From NCBI GenBank assembly GCA_030159075.1, contig BROG01000485.1, positions 124,001 to 188,000 of the forward strand: DNA of 64,000 nucleotides, in the 5' to 3' direction. The position numbers were made by a program, and so were the translations under genes. Position 1 is the first letter of the stretch; every line of letters begins with the position of its first letter. The notes under the pieces are model-generated. The model had not been told where the DNA came from. It made no database searches and saw nothing but the letters and a program-made list of their open reading frames with translations. Origin of the DNA: Atrina japonica. Its lineage: Eukaryota > Mollusca > Bivalvia > Pterioida > Pinnidae. Positions 51,806-64,000 of this stretch are shown here, one piece after another.

Positions 51806-52714
51806 TATAGTGATCCCATGATGCTACAGATGTTACGGTAGAAACAAAGTTGAAACTGAAATAAATCTATGTCCTGGGCATTTATAACACTCTCAGAGTC
51901 GCACATGTGTGTAAGCACTTGCTTTTTCAGATTAAAATAAAAAAAAACAGTAAAAATTTGTCAAGCTTCTGATAAGTAGCATTGAATGTAAATATAAGAC
52001 CAGCGTTACAAAGAAGCCTTACTTTCCACCGACTGCTAACATCAAAATGATATTGACACTGGATAGAGGCGTGTTTACAAATTCCAAGTACATTATTTTA
52101 CAGAGCTTTTTTTCTATTAGCTTTCATAATATAGTCACATATCTGTTCTTACTATTTCCTTCTGACAATTGCTCACGGTTAAATTGTTGTACATTTAAGA
52201 GTTGTGCGATTGCTCATGGTTAAATTGTTGTACATTTAAGAGTCGTGCGAAAATTTGTCTTTACTGTGCCAATATCTAAGTGACTGACCCTCAGAAGTTT
52301 TTATTTTTGCCGACAAAACAAATTTTTACATACGGACATGTTCTCAAAATATTTACTTTTTATTCAATTTGCTTCATTAAATGTTAAAATGTGTTTAACT
52401 TTTCCTGATAAAATGAAAATGCCAAACTTAATCCTGGTCACTGCCCCGCTGAGAGTAATACAAAGATGTTGATGGATAAATGATTGGATTAGGTCGAAAC
52501 TTGATAGGAGGCTGTTGTTAAAGATAATTATGGAGACCTCTTAATGTATTATCCTAATAAATGGTCGTTGTTTACTTAATGTTTGTTGACAGATAGCCTT
52601 CCAACATTTGTGATGAAGTAACACAGTCTTTGGATGGGAACTTGCTTTTCTATTGTAGGCTACATGTAGATGTATGATGAAGTACACTAAGACAAAACTA
52701 AGTGTAAATATACA
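51806..52714. other. Non-coding; one two-copy repeat
   Basis: A 46-bp duplication lies at 52165-52248 (TTGCTCACGGTTAAATTGTT and TTGCTCATGGTTAAATTGTT). Nothing else recognised. Confidence 0.5.
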
Positions 52715-53480
52715 GTGGAACCTCATCTAAAGATCATCTAACTCAGAAGACCACCCCACATTTAAATTAATAAAGATCACCTCACTTAGAGACCACCCCA
52801 CATTTTAGACAATAAAGACCACCTCATTTAGGGGACCACCTAACATTTAAGAACATAAAGACCACCTCACATGAGACCCCATTACATTTAAGAACATAAA
52901 GACCACCTCACTTAGGGAACCACCTCACATTTAAAAACATAAAGACCACCTCACTTAGGGGACAACCTCACATTTAAGAACATAAAGATCACCTCACTTT
53001 GGAGACCACCTTACATTTAAGAACATAAAGACCATCTCACTTAGGGGACCTCACATTTAAGAACATAAAGACCATCTCACAGGAGACCACCTTACATTTA
53101 AGAACATAAAGACCATCTCACAGGAGACCACCTTACATTTAAGAACATAAAGACCATCTCACAGGAGACCACCTTACATTTAAGAACATAAAGATCACCT
53201 CACTTTGGAGACCACCTTACATTGAAAAACATAAAGATCACCTCACTTTGGAGACCACCTCATATTTAAGAACATAAAGACCATCTCACATTTAAGAAAA
53301 TAAAGACCACCTCACTTATGGGACCACCTCACATTTAAGAACATAAATTCCACCTCACTTAGGAGACCACCTCACATTTAAGAAAATAAAGACCACCTCA
53401 CTTAGGGGACCACCTCACATTTAAGAACATAAAGACCACCTCACAGGAGACCACCTTACATTTAAGAACATAAATGTTTA
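52715..53480. repeat. About 43-bp minisatellite, some 18 units, from the GTGGTCTCT-type element
   Basis: Units read CACATTTAAGAACATAAAGA, CCACCTCACTTAGGGGACCA. The first units (ACAGTGGAACCTCATCTAAA) resemble the dispersed element with alternating 'gaccacc' motifs, so the array probably grew from such a copy. Confidence 0.9.
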
Positions 53481-53549
53481 GTCTCTTGAAAATTTCTTAG
53501 TAAATATTAAATACATGCCAGTCCTAACTTTTGATACCACTTCACTAAT

Positions 53550-54986
53550 TGGACCACTATTAACCAGTTAGTGTGTACACTCGTACATATATTAACCAGT
53601 TAGTGTGTACACTTGTACATATATTAACCAGTTAGTGTGTACACTCGTACATGTATTTACCAGTTAGTGTGTACACTCGTACATATATTAACCAGTTAGT
53701 GTGTACACTCGTACATATATTAACCATATAGTGTCAGTACACTGTGTACATATATTAAACCAGTTAGTGTGTACACATCATACATATATTTTTACCAGTT
53801 AGTGTGTACACTCGTACATATATTAACCAGTTAGTGTGTACACTCGTCGTACCATTATACATACATTTACCAGTTAGTGTGTACACTTGTACATATATTT
53901 ACCAGTTAGTGTGTACACTTGTACATATATTAACCAGTTAGTGGGGGTAGTGTGTACACTCCTACATATATTTACCAGTTAGTGTGTACACTTGTACATA
54001 TATTAACCAGTTAGTGTGTACACTCGTACATGTATTTACCAGTTAGTGTGTACACTCGTACATATATTAACCAGTTAGTGTGTACACTCGTACATATATT
54101 AACCAGTTAGTGTGTACACTTGTACATATATTAACCAGTTAGTGTGTACACTCGTAAATATATTTACCACATGTATTAACCAGTTAGTGTGTACACTCAT
54201 ACATATACCAGTTAGTGTGTAACTCAGTTAGTGTGTACACTCGTACATATATTTACCAGTTAGTGTGTACACTCATACATATATTTACCAGTTAGTATAT
54301 ATTAACCAGTGTGTGTACTTGTACATATATTAACCAGTTAGTGTGTACACTCCTACATATATTTACCAGTTAGTGTGTACACTCGTACATATATTAACCA
54401 GTTAGTGTGTACACTCGTACATATATTACCCAGTTAGTGTGTAGACTTGTACATATATTAACCAGTTAGTGTGTACACTCGTACATATATTAACCAGTTA
54501 GTGTGTACACTCGTACATATATTAACCAGTTAGTGTGTACACTTGTACATATATTAACCAGTTAGTGTGTACACTCATACATATATTAACCAGTTAGTGT
54601 GTACACTCGTACATATATTAACCAGTTAGTGTGTACACTTGTACATATATTAACCAGTTAGTGTGTACACTCGTACATATATTAACCAGTTAGTGTGTAC
54701 ACTCGTACATATATTAACCAGTTAGTGTGTACACTCGTACATATATTTACCAGTTAGTGTGTACACTCGTACATATATTACCCAGTTAGTGTGTGTTTTT
54801 ACATATATTACACACTCGTACATATATTAACCAGTTAGTGTGTACACTTGTACATATATTAACCAGTTAGTGTGTACACTCGTACATATATTAACCAGTT
54901 AGTGTGTACACTCATACATATATTAACCAGTTAGTGTGTACACTCGTACATATATTTACCAGTTAGTGTGTACACTCGTACATATA
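53550..54986. repeat. 32-bp minisatellite, about 43 units
   Basis: TATTAACCAGTTAGTGTGTA plus CACTCGTACATA, with CTTGTACATA and TATTTACCAG variants and a few rearranged units (54155-54235, 54295-54320, 54790-54830). Confidence 0.96.
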
Positions 54987-56429
54987 AAACTATGATCTAC
55001 TACAGACCAATCAATGATTTGTACTGGTTTATTGCAGTAATAAAGCTCTGATATTTTGTGTTGTAATCTTGTCTGTCACAGGGAAAAATCTCTGCTATTT
55101 AGACTTGTGTTTGTAAACACTTAACTTTATCCTCATTTATTATCAGAAAAACGTTGATGATTAAGCAAATATTTTTTGTTTATGTATTAACAGAATATCT
55201 TTAGTATACAGATTTAGACTAAACTAGGAATACATGATCTCAACTTCAATATAAATATTGCAATTCAACTTCTGAAAAAAAAACATGATCAAAAGACTGA
55301 TAGAAATTGATTGTTTTCCTAATTCCTTTCATATTCAACATTTTATATCTCTTAAATTCCATTTCAGTCTACACAAATAGATCAACCCACTAAAAAATTT
55401 GTTAATCACAATATTGGAGCCGCAAATTTTATCTGATGGGAATCTATTTGTAATCAAAGAGAGCAAGGCCGAGGCTATGACAAAATTCTTTTGGAAATGC
55501 ATTTCTGTCTGCGAATACATCTGTCTACAAATACATCTCTGTCTCATTCCCTGCATTTTCCTTATTTTGCAGTCAAATGACAATGAATTTGAAGAGATTC
55601 TTGTACTTTTACATACTGTAGCTTTATATATATTTCTAGATATCCCTATTTCAATAAAATGTTTCCCAGGTCTCATTCCCAAGTGATTATTTATTTGACA
55701 TAAAACAGATTAAACAGTTTGTCTTTTATTATATATACAGCACTGACTCCTCAAAGACATACTCATCTTAACAATAATTTCTTTATATCATTGATAATCC
55801 AGCACTATATTTGTCAAGACTTTAAACAGTTTGACAATGATGGAATTATGTTTATATGAAACACTTGTTGTTCTTCTTACATATCATGACCTGGTTCATC
55901 TTGTACATTATACATAACAAGAAGCAAGTCTCCTCTTGTGTATTGTTGACTTATTTAACCCTAAATACACATATGGACTAATGTGAATGATTAACACCCT
56001 TGAACTGACTCTTCATATCTGATAGAGCGTGAAAGCTAACCAGTTAAAATGCGGACAAACAGGAACCCAATCAGAGATGTTTAATATATGATTCTGCGGA
56101 GCTTGGGTCTCCATTTCAGAGGATAAATCAAGGATAAATAAATGTTCGGAAAAAACAAAGAAAATAAATTAAATGTGTACTGCAAATTAATGATAGGTTT
56201 ACACTTGTAATTTTATGAAAAATCACAACTTTCTTTTACCAGTAATTTGAAAAAACATTGAATGCTTCGAAGAAGTCAATGCAACGTCACAAAATTCTGA
56301 CGTAAATTACTATGACGTCACAATCTGGCACAGTAAAAATTTCTTCCAGTTGAAGCATTCTGTTTGTGTATGGATTCAGGCATTAATGTAGTGATCGAAG
56401 TGAGCGAAATATAATGACTGGATTATTCA
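54987..56429. other. Non-coding, no feature seen
   Basis: The overlapping frames 55335-55682 (minus) and 55399-55686 (plus) are the longest here outside repeats, but neither resembles a family nor has convincing splice or start context. A decayed MITE may lie near 55955-56015. Confidence 0.4.
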
Positions 56430-56500
56430 GGTTACATTTGGACTGGTCTAAGTCATTGATTAACAGAAGAGTCCATTGTTTTTCAGGGGTTGATGAGTTA
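56430..56500 (+). mobile_element. TTAA-MITE copy, 5' truncated
   Basis: TTACATTTGGACTGGTCTAA ... TTTTCAGGGGTTGATGAGTT. The plus frame 56414-56671 and minus frame 56383-56604 run through it. Confidence 0.8.
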
Positions 56501-56534
56501 TCTCTGGTTATGGTGAGTCTAAGTGCAGAAATGA

Positions 56535-57050
56535 CTGATATGGCCAAAACATTTTTGAAATCAACAAAGGGGAATAACTCTAAGAATAAGAGGAGTAGGA
56601 GCACAGTTAATCTTATGCAACACTATCTACTTAAGATGTATATCTTCTATAGACATTGCAAGCATGGGTGAAGAAATGACTAAGATACGGTCCAGACAAT
56701 TGAAATCAACAAAGGGAAATAACTTTGAAAATAAGGGTGGTAGAAGCACAATGTTTGTGTGTGACACCTCATCTACTTAACTAATTCAACCCCTAAGACA
56801 CACCTGGACTGGTTAATGTCATTGATTTACAGAAGAGTCCATTGTTTTTTTTTTTTAGGGTTTGATGAGTTAAGATGTATACCTGCATCAAATATGGGGA
56901 TCCAAGGAGAAGAAATAATTGGAATATGGCCAAACAAATAACATCAACAAAGGGGAATAACTCTAAGAATAAACATGGTAGGAGCACAATTTGGAATGCC
57001 AGATTCTGTCTACTTTACCTGTATACATGTACCTGCAGCACCAAATATTG
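56535..57050. repeat. About 200-bp local tandem repeat, 2.5-3 copies, one with a nested MITE
   Basis: Each unit has ATGGCCAAAAC-like text, TCAACAAAGGGGAATAACTC, TAAGAATAA, AGGAGCACA and ATCTACTTAA. Unit 1 reads ATCTACTTAAGATGTATATC; unit 2 carries a MITE exactly at that TTAA. Confidence 0.85.
56778..56873 (+). mobile_element. TTAA-MITE copy with a matching empty site
   Basis: Flanks are ATCTAC-TTAA on the left and TTAA-GATGTAT on the right. The empty site in the previous tandem unit (56625-56640) is ATCTAC-TTAA-GATGTAT. This shows a TTAA duplication, typical of piggyBac-type insertion. Confidence 0.92.
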
Positions 57051-57669
57051 AGGGTGGGTATTAGTTGATGAAATGAGAAGATATGGACAAAGAAAAAGTG
57101 GTCGGACGAACAGATGGTAAATTTGTAGAATTGACATAATTCCAAGCTAAAAGTGGTCGGGACTTATAACTAGATTTGACAAATTTGTTAATTTATGAGT
57201 TATGGCAATTTTACATTTACCAATTTTACTTTAATTGCCTCCTGCTCTTTGCAATGATTTATGAAGTAAAACTAATGATAACCAAACACTGGCTGTATAA
57301 AAAATGTGTTTAGAAAGTTTAATGAAATCACATACAAAGGAACTGCCTTGGTCAATTATTGAAATAAATTTTAAGTTTTTATTCATACATTAAATCCATT
57401 AATCCCAGCTGAACAAATTAAGAGATTAGGACTTTTAACTGTCTACTCAGTATGATAACATTTCGCATTAACTGATAGCAATGTCGTTAACAGATAGTGA
57501 TATTGTACTGTAGAATTTTACCTGTTATTTACTGTTCCGCAGGTTTAATTAAGGTACAGGTAAATAAGTGTTAAATGTCTGTTGTAAAGTATTACAGTAC
57601 TCAACAATTTGTCTTACTCCTGCCTTCCATATCAGGAAATTTCAAAACATTAAGATGAATAAAATAAGG
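57051..57669. other. Non-coding, no feature seen
   Basis: AT-rich spacer without recognised exon or repeat. Confidence 0.4.
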
Positions 57670-57815
57670 AAAACAGATGTCTATTTTACCCTAAATCACC
57701 ATGGTCACACGGATGACATGTATGTCCATACCTCTATTACTTCGCTCGAAAATTTTGTTTACATTGTAAATGCACCCTCTCATCTAAGGAGGGAATGGCA
57801 AAAATGGGAGAGATA
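57670..57815 (-). repeat. Dispersed family B copy, inverted
   Basis: Minus strand: GATGAGAGGGTGCATTTACA, TATGGACATACATGTCATCC, GACCATGGTGATTTAGGG. The plus frame 57568-57816 is a chance reading of it. Confidence 0.7.
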
Positions 57816-58473
57816 ATTCACAGTATCCATTACATTACAATGCTCTAACTAAGACTCCATTAGGAAGAAACCGATCCAAAGGGAAACCTGCTGGTCTTGC
57901 AATCAAAGTACATAATCCTGTATTATAAACTCTCTTTCATTTACAGAAGTTTATATAAAAAGTTTGAATTCCAAGAAGATACATTTCGCAAAATCTATTT
58001 CACAAATGTATCATAGAGTGAAATATATCTTTACAGATGGAAATATGATCCGAGACAGTGTATGATCATTATATCACGATTTAAGACAAAAAGTAAAATT
58101 TAGCAGTGCAGATAAAACCAATTTTATATCAATATCTGGAAGACTACTGGATGTATGCCAAGTTCTCCTCTGTATGATATTATTCCATTTTGTTTATTTG
58201 TTGATGTTATTTTGTTTCACTTTCAGTGATACTATTTTGGTGATGCTGTGGTAGAATTTTGCTGATTATAATAACATTATACATCAAATAAAAACAGCTA
58301 CTGACACTACAGGAAAATAGCTTTAGTTTTTCTGCAGAACATCCAAAGATTTCCTTAGTTCTGTGTGATTGATATTTTATGACACAAATTGTACACTTCA
58401 GAATCTTGAATTACTATAGCAACGACTGAAAAAAGGGAAAAACAGTAAATTGTTCAGGGTCTGTTTACTGTAT
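57816..58473. other. Non-coding, no feature seen
   Basis: AT-rich spacer without recognised exon or repeat. Confidence 0.4.
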
Positions 58474-58685
58474 ACCTGCAAATTTTCGTTCTTATTTATT
58501 TTTTGAATTTTTCATTCTTAGATGAGAGGATGAATTTAAAATGAAAGCGAGATTTTCAAGCTATACATGAAGTATGGACATACATGTCATCCCTCTGAGG
58601 CTATGGTTATTGGAGGTAAATTTAAGATGGCGTCAATATGTTTTCTGTCATAAAAGGGAGAAAATAAGCAAAAGCGAAAATATCA
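58474..58685 (+). repeat. Dispersed family B copy
   Basis: TACCTGCAAATTTTCGTTCT, GATGAGAGGATGAATTTAAA, TGGACATACATGTCATCCCT and TCAATATGTTTTCTGTCATA. Confidence 0.8.
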
Positions 58686-58769
58686 CTTAATCAATATTGC
58701 CCCCCACCCAACCCTCTGTCCTCAAGGAGGATATTTAAACTTAAAAAAAAAGCATTAACAAGCAGGTAA

Positions 58770-58876
58770 CCTTTGTATGTAGGTCCATCTCGCCAATCCA
58801 TAATGTCTGCATCTGTTGCTATTTTAAAACTCAAAGTGATGTAAACAATGTGGTGCCGTTCAAACAGATGAGACAT
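58770..58876 (-). other. Weak candidate upstream exon
   Basis: Minus strand: acceptor-like CTTACTTAG, an open stretch from ATGTCTCATCTG containing DADIMDWRDGPTYK, then AAAG|GTTACC. The end phase does not join exon 1 directly and the donor is weak, so it would need another exon. It is not part of the gene model. Confidence 0.12.
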
Positions 58877-58879
58877 CTA

Positions 58880-59618
58880 AGTAAGAATTTAACTGATTAT
58901 TACGGGACCACCACATAGAACATACACATGTCACGATGGAGAAGTGCGATGAACTAAATCTTAAAACATCAAACTCGATGTCGTATACATCTAATTGTCC
59001 TCATAATGCATGACTCATTAATTCAAACATACATATTTATGTTCAATAATACGATATTATTTGAACTGAGTGATTTATTTTCGTATTTTACAAGCTGTTG
59101 TTAGAAAGCGTTTACTATCAAATACAAGACATGTAATCCAAAATTCTTGTTCTGCATAGAATCTCAAACATAAACATCATAAGTCAAATTAATTAGGAGT
59201 TTTATATCTGCACAAAGGCAGCCAAGAAATTGGTAAACTTCAGATTTGTCAAAGAATTAGACAGATTAGGCTAATTAAAGCAATTTCTGAATAGCACAAA
59301 TCTGTGGTAGAATTCCAAGGTAAAAACAAACATAAATATTTCAGTATTGTTGATAACTTATCTTTATAATGCAGGCATCAAGGTCACTGCATTGTGATAC
59401 CGGTTAAATATTCATGATGTCCAATACCGATATCTTCCACAGACTTCACCAAAAAGAACTGAAGAAAGCCCAAATGGTCTCCCACTGATTGTCGTATGTG
59501 GGTCAAAATCTTATTTGTGTGTTAACACTTTTGGCATTTATTTCATGGGCTAAAAATTATAATGACCAAAAACAAGGTATGTATGGTAACTAAAAAGCCA
59601 GTAATTAAATTTTTTTTT

Positions 59619-59621
<3 letters not shown>
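58880..59621. other. Non-coding, no feature seen
   Basis: AT-rich spacer without recognised exon or repeat. Confidence 0.4.
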
Positions 59622-60274
<653 letters not shown>

Positions 60275-60665
60275 TGTGTAATGTCAAACAAAAATTTACC
60301 AAACTGATTTTTGAGGTCATACCCTTGACTATTGTGAAGCCCTTCCAAAGTCATATCTTAGAATTTTGTGAAGTCTTACCCAGGTCAAGCCCTGAACTTG
60401 TGAATCCCTACCTAGGTCATATCTTAGACTTTTGTGAAGCTCCACCCAGGTCACATCCTACAGTTTTGTGAAGCCCTGCTCAGGTCATAACTGACACTTT
60501 TGTGAAGCCCTACCAAGGTCACCTTAGACTTTTATGAAGCCCAACTTAGACTACACCTGAGACTTTTGTGAATCCCTACCAAGGTCATACCTCAGACTTC
60601 CTAGGCCATTCCTAAGACTTTTGTGAAGCCCTACCCAGGTTATACAGAAGACTTTTGTGAAGCTA
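60275..60665. repeat. About 36-bp degenerate minisatellite, 11 units
   Basis: GACTTTTGTGAAGCCCTACC, CAGGTCATACCTTA with strong divergence among units; the plus frame 60274-60471 is an artefact. Confidence 0.88.
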
Positions 60666-61227
60666 TACTATTGTTTATTACAGAGTCAACTTTGCCAAAA
60701 ATAAGCTATCACCCAGCATCTGAAGCATGTGCTAAGAAACCTAAGATATATATACCATACAAGATTAGCTAATGTATGAACATAAGAAAAAGGTCAACCT
60801 TGACCTTAACTTATCTTCTTGACCAGACACTGACACAATTAGGGTTGCGATGGTTCAGTTAAAAACCAACGAATCGTGGTTTGGATGTCTAAACCGTGGT
60901 TAGGTTAATAATTTCCGGATTTTGGTTCAAAAATTATTATTCAATAAGGTCCTTCTATTGACCCTATCGACATGGTTTTTACTTGAAACAAACGGCAATA
61001 CTTCTAATAAAGAATGTAATACTCTCTATCAGAATTTAAAATAATATATAAATGATAAATACAGATATATTGTCAAACCTGCCTTAAACGCCACCTGTTT
61101 TCAGCAGCCACTTGTCTTCAACAGACAGTTTCTGTTCCACCCAATCAATTTCAATACATAAACATACTTAAACCAGCAGCTACCTGATATTACATCATAG
61201 TGCATATATACAAAATACAATGTATAT
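60666..61227. other. Non-coding, no feature seen
   Basis: AT-rich spacer; AATCGTGGTTTGG / AACCGTGGTTAGG near 60870-60905 is a minor doublet. Confidence 0.4.
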
Positions 61228-61473
61228 AATGGAACCCCGTTGCCGAGTGCTTAGAGCATCCCGCTTTGAACCATGAAATCTCTCAATTCCTGTCAGTGAA
61301 GGTTCAGGTATCTGTGGAATCTAAGCTGATTTTTGTGAGAAAGTTTGCCAGTTTACAGGTCGGTGGTCTCTTCCCGGGTACATTGTAACCGGGTTCTCTC
61401 CACCATTAAAAAATGACCTCCTCCATAAAACTGAAAATTTTTTGCATGAGGCGTAAAACAACATTTAAAATTC
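61228..61473 (+). mobile_element. tRNA-derived SINE, full length
   Basis: GTTGCCGAGTGCTTAGAGCA is an A-box region and AAGGTTCAGGTATC a decayed B box; body with AATCTAAGCTGATTTTTGTG, GGTCGGTGGTCTCTTCCCGG, GTACATTGTAACCGGGTTCT and GGCGTAAAACAACATTTAAA. Best preserved copy of the family in the window. Confidence 0.88.
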
Positions 61474-62085
61474 AATGTACATAAAACAGGATATAATATC
61501 TGGCAGTATGACTCAACAAGCTGTAAAACATTTTCCCTTTACATGTTAAAATGAGATGACAGAAGATTGATTTAGCACTGACAAAGTTTTAATAGACACA
61601 AATTTATTAACATTTCATAACAACGAATATATCAGCTAGCAATTTAACACACATAAAAAGCTTTCAGACAACGGAAATTTTATCAGCATGCAGATGATTA
61701 ATCTTTGTCAGAGAGAACATGTATAACAATTGTTAAAAACAATTTGCCTGCCAAGCATTTTCTTCACATAAAACTCCTACAAACTAGATTTAGCGAGACC
61801 AAAATGAATTTAGGTCAGTTTGAAATATGAAAATCCCCAATAAAGTTTAAATTTAAAAGAGGCAAAACTGGCATCTGGAAATTACCAATTCATATATAAA
61901 TAACCCTTCCATAATCCTATAATAGATGCCTATAAATACATCATACTTCAATTTGGTTTTACTGATATAAACGCCACACACTCAGGAATATACTAGTTAC
62001 ATGTACATGTATATTAGGAAGAGGATTCATTTGATTACATGGATGCAACTAAAGAATATCAAACTTCTGCAAGTAAACTGATAAT
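61474..62085. other. Non-coding, no feature seen
   Basis: AT-rich spacer without recognised exon or repeat. Confidence 0.4.
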
Positions 62086-62640
62086 GTAGAAAGTCTGTAA
62101 CTGTCAAAATCTCTATAGTACATCTGTAACTGACAAATTCCCTATAGTACATCTGTAACAATTAAAATCCCTACAGTACATCTGTAACTGTCAAAATCCC
62201 TATAGTACATCTGTAACTGTCAAAATCCCTATCATACATCTGTTACTGTCAAAATCCCTATAGTACATCTGTAACTGTAAAATTCCCTATAGTACATCTG
62301 TAACTGTCAAAATCCATATAGTACATCTGTAACTGTCAAATTCCCTATAGTACATCTGTAACTGTCAAAATCCATATAGTACATCTGTAACTGTCAAATT
62401 CCCTATAGTACATCTGTAACTGTCAAATTCCCTATAGTACATCTGTAACTGTCAAAATCCCTATAGTACATCTGTAACTGTCAAATTCCCTATCCTACAT
62501 CTGTAACTAAAAAATTCCCTTAAGTATATATGTAACTGACAAATTCTGTTTAGTACATCTGTAACCGACAAATTCCCCATCGAAAGTCTGTAACTGACAA
62601 ATTCCCTATATTACTTCAGTAACTGACATATTTCCTTTTA
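62086..62640. repeat. 29-bp minisatellite, about 19 units
   Basis: CTGTCAAAATCCCTATAGTA, CATCTGTAA; the right end (62500-62640) decays. Confidence 0.95.
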
Positions 62641-62834
62641 GTATGTCTGTAAAAATAGCATAATACCAAACTTATAATTCTGGGGAAAAAAAGGGGTCAA
62701 AACAAATGTTTCTGTCAATAAGACTTCATCCATTGAGTTCGAATTTAAATAGATTGGGAGTTCCAAATCAGAATGTGGTAACACACAAGGCCAAAATATA
62801 ACCTAAATGTAATCCAATATCTGTCTAACAGTTA

Positions 62835-63672
62835 TGGTCTGATTGACATAACGTCTGGGTCATCATATGTATGACTGACATATTACGTCTGGGTCATCAT
62901 ATGTATGACTGACATAACGTCTGGGTCATCATATGTATGACTGACATATTACATCTGGGTCATCATATGTATGACTGACATATTACATGTACATCTGGGT
63001 CATCATATGTATGACTGACAGAACGTCTGGGTCATCATATGTATGATGATTGACATAACATCTGGATCATCATATGTATGACTGACAGAACGTCTGGGTC
63101 ATCATATGTATGATGATTGACATAACATCTGGGTCATCATATGTATGATGATTGACATATTACGTCTGGGTCATCATATGTATGACTGACAGAACGTCTG
63201 GGTCATCATATGTATGATGATTGACATAACATCTGGATCATCATATGTATGACTGACAGAACGTCTGGGTCATCATATGTATGATGATTGACATAACATC
63301 TGGGTCATCATATGTATGATGATTGACATAACATCTGGGTCATCATATGTATGACTGACAGAACGTCTGGGTCATCATACGTATGATGATTGACAGAACG
63401 TCTGGGTCATCATATGTATGATGATTGACATAACATCTGGGTCATCATATGTATGATTGACAGAACGTCTGGGTCATCATATGTATGACTGACATAACAT
63501 CTGGGTGATCATACGTATGATGATTGACATAACGTCTGGGTCATCATATGTATGATGATTGACATAACATCTGGGTCATCATAAGTATGATGATTGACAT
63601 AACGTCTGGGTCATCATACGTATGATGATTGACATAACATCTGGGTGATCATACGTATGATGATTGACATAA
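62835..63672. repeat. About 31-36-bp minisatellite, some 25 units
   Basis: GTCTGGGTCATCATATGTAT with GACTGACAGAAC, GATGATTGACATAAC or GACTGACATATTAC joins. Units of different length alternate, suggesting a higher-order pattern. Confidence 0.95.
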
Positions 63673-63732
63673 CTTAGTCACAAGGCCTGATTATCATATG
63701 GATGAGTCTACTCACTTTTCGGTAACAAGCCG

Positions 63733-63911
63733 CACGGGAAAAACATTATTTTCACTGGATACTCTCTTATGTATGGTGACAAGTAGAAAAGATTACTCTA
63801 GTCAGTGTAATTCTAATGTAATGCTTTACTACCTAAAATTTAAACTCGTCCAGGTCAAGAGAGGGTCACAAGACTCCCCCCCCGCCAGGGTTATGTGGAT
63901 TTTACTATACC
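63733..63911 (-). repeat. Unexpanded copy of the element that seeds the 55-bp array
   Basis: Reverse complement: ATAGTAAAATCCACATAACC, CTGGCGGG, GGAGTCTTGTGACCCTCTCT, TGACCTGGACGAGTTTAAAT, ACACTGACTAGAGTAATC and CTTGTCACCATACATAAGA. This order continues through the array end and flank at 29460-29625. The plus frame 63698-63922 is a reading of it. Confidence 0.85.
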
Positions 63912-63944
63912 TCTGTAACTAACAACAGAAAGAAGAAGGAAAGA

Positions 63945-63982
63945 ACTGATGAGAGAGAGAGAGAGATAGAGAGTAAGAGAGA
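63945..63982. repeat. (GA)n-rich microsatellite
   Basis: GATGAGAGAGAGAGAGAGAT and following AGAG text. Confidence 0.85.
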
Positions 63983-64000
63983 ATAAAGTTATACTGAGGT

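Noticed and set aside
55335..55686. 115-codon minus frame and 95-codon plus frame
   Set aside because: They overlap on opposite strands, show no recognisable motif and lack splice or promoter context; they probably reflect chance in low-stop-density sequence.
58770..58876. First exon of the sickle tail gene
   Set aside because: The ATG-containing open stretch has a weak donor and the wrong end phase for exon 1; kept only as a weak candidate.

Overview
The window is eukaryotic DNA: AT-rich, intron-rich, with GT-AG introns and a very heavy load of minisatellites, MITE-like elements and tRNA-derived SINEs. The repeat style and the invertebrate-like single member of the sickle tail/p140Cap family suggest a lophotrochozoan animal, most likely a bivalve mollusc. 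That placement is inference; nothing here fixes the species.

One gene can be supported. It lies on the minus strand from 49384 down to 9904 and is a homologue of the vertebrate sickle tail protein (KIAA1217) and p140Cap (SRCIN1). I can join 14 exons with GT-AG introns and compatible phases: 49183-49384, 44887-45085, 36598-36775, 35805-35978, 34413-34797, 33107-33281, 32283-32446, 22886-23070, 22488-22606, 20658-20788, 19156-19231, 18474-18557, 16797-16947 and 9904-11475. They total 3795 nt, that is 1264 residues plus a stop. The N-terminal exon or exons were not found and may lie beyond 64000 or be too short to recognise.

Region by region: 1-8.7 kb is downstream of the gene and holds two related 45-48 bp minisatellites, a MITE with an 11-bp flanking direct repeat and another minisatellite. 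8.7-9.9 kb is the probable 3' UTR and flank. 9.9-49.4 kb is the gene, whose introns are largely tandem arrays. 49.4-64 kb is upstream (in gene sense) non-coding sequence, either first-intron or flanking, again rich in arrays. Tandem arrays cover roughly a third of the window by my boundaries.

The most interesting observation is the origin of some arrays. Intron 13 (14.27-16.80 kb) and intron 9 (20.84-22.49 kb) begin with minisatellites whose repeat unit is the exon end plus its 5' splice site: 36 exon nt + 4 intron nt for exon 13, and 26 exon nt + 17 intron nt for exon 9. Each intron therefore carries dozens of degenerate copies of its own splice donor. Two other arrays (28.3-29.5 kb and 43.7-44.4 kb) are expansions of a short piece inside a dispersed repeat that occurs unexpanded elsewhere in the window. 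A 90-bp MITE present about eleven times has a filled and an empty site within one local tandem repeat, which directly shows a TTAA target-site duplication.
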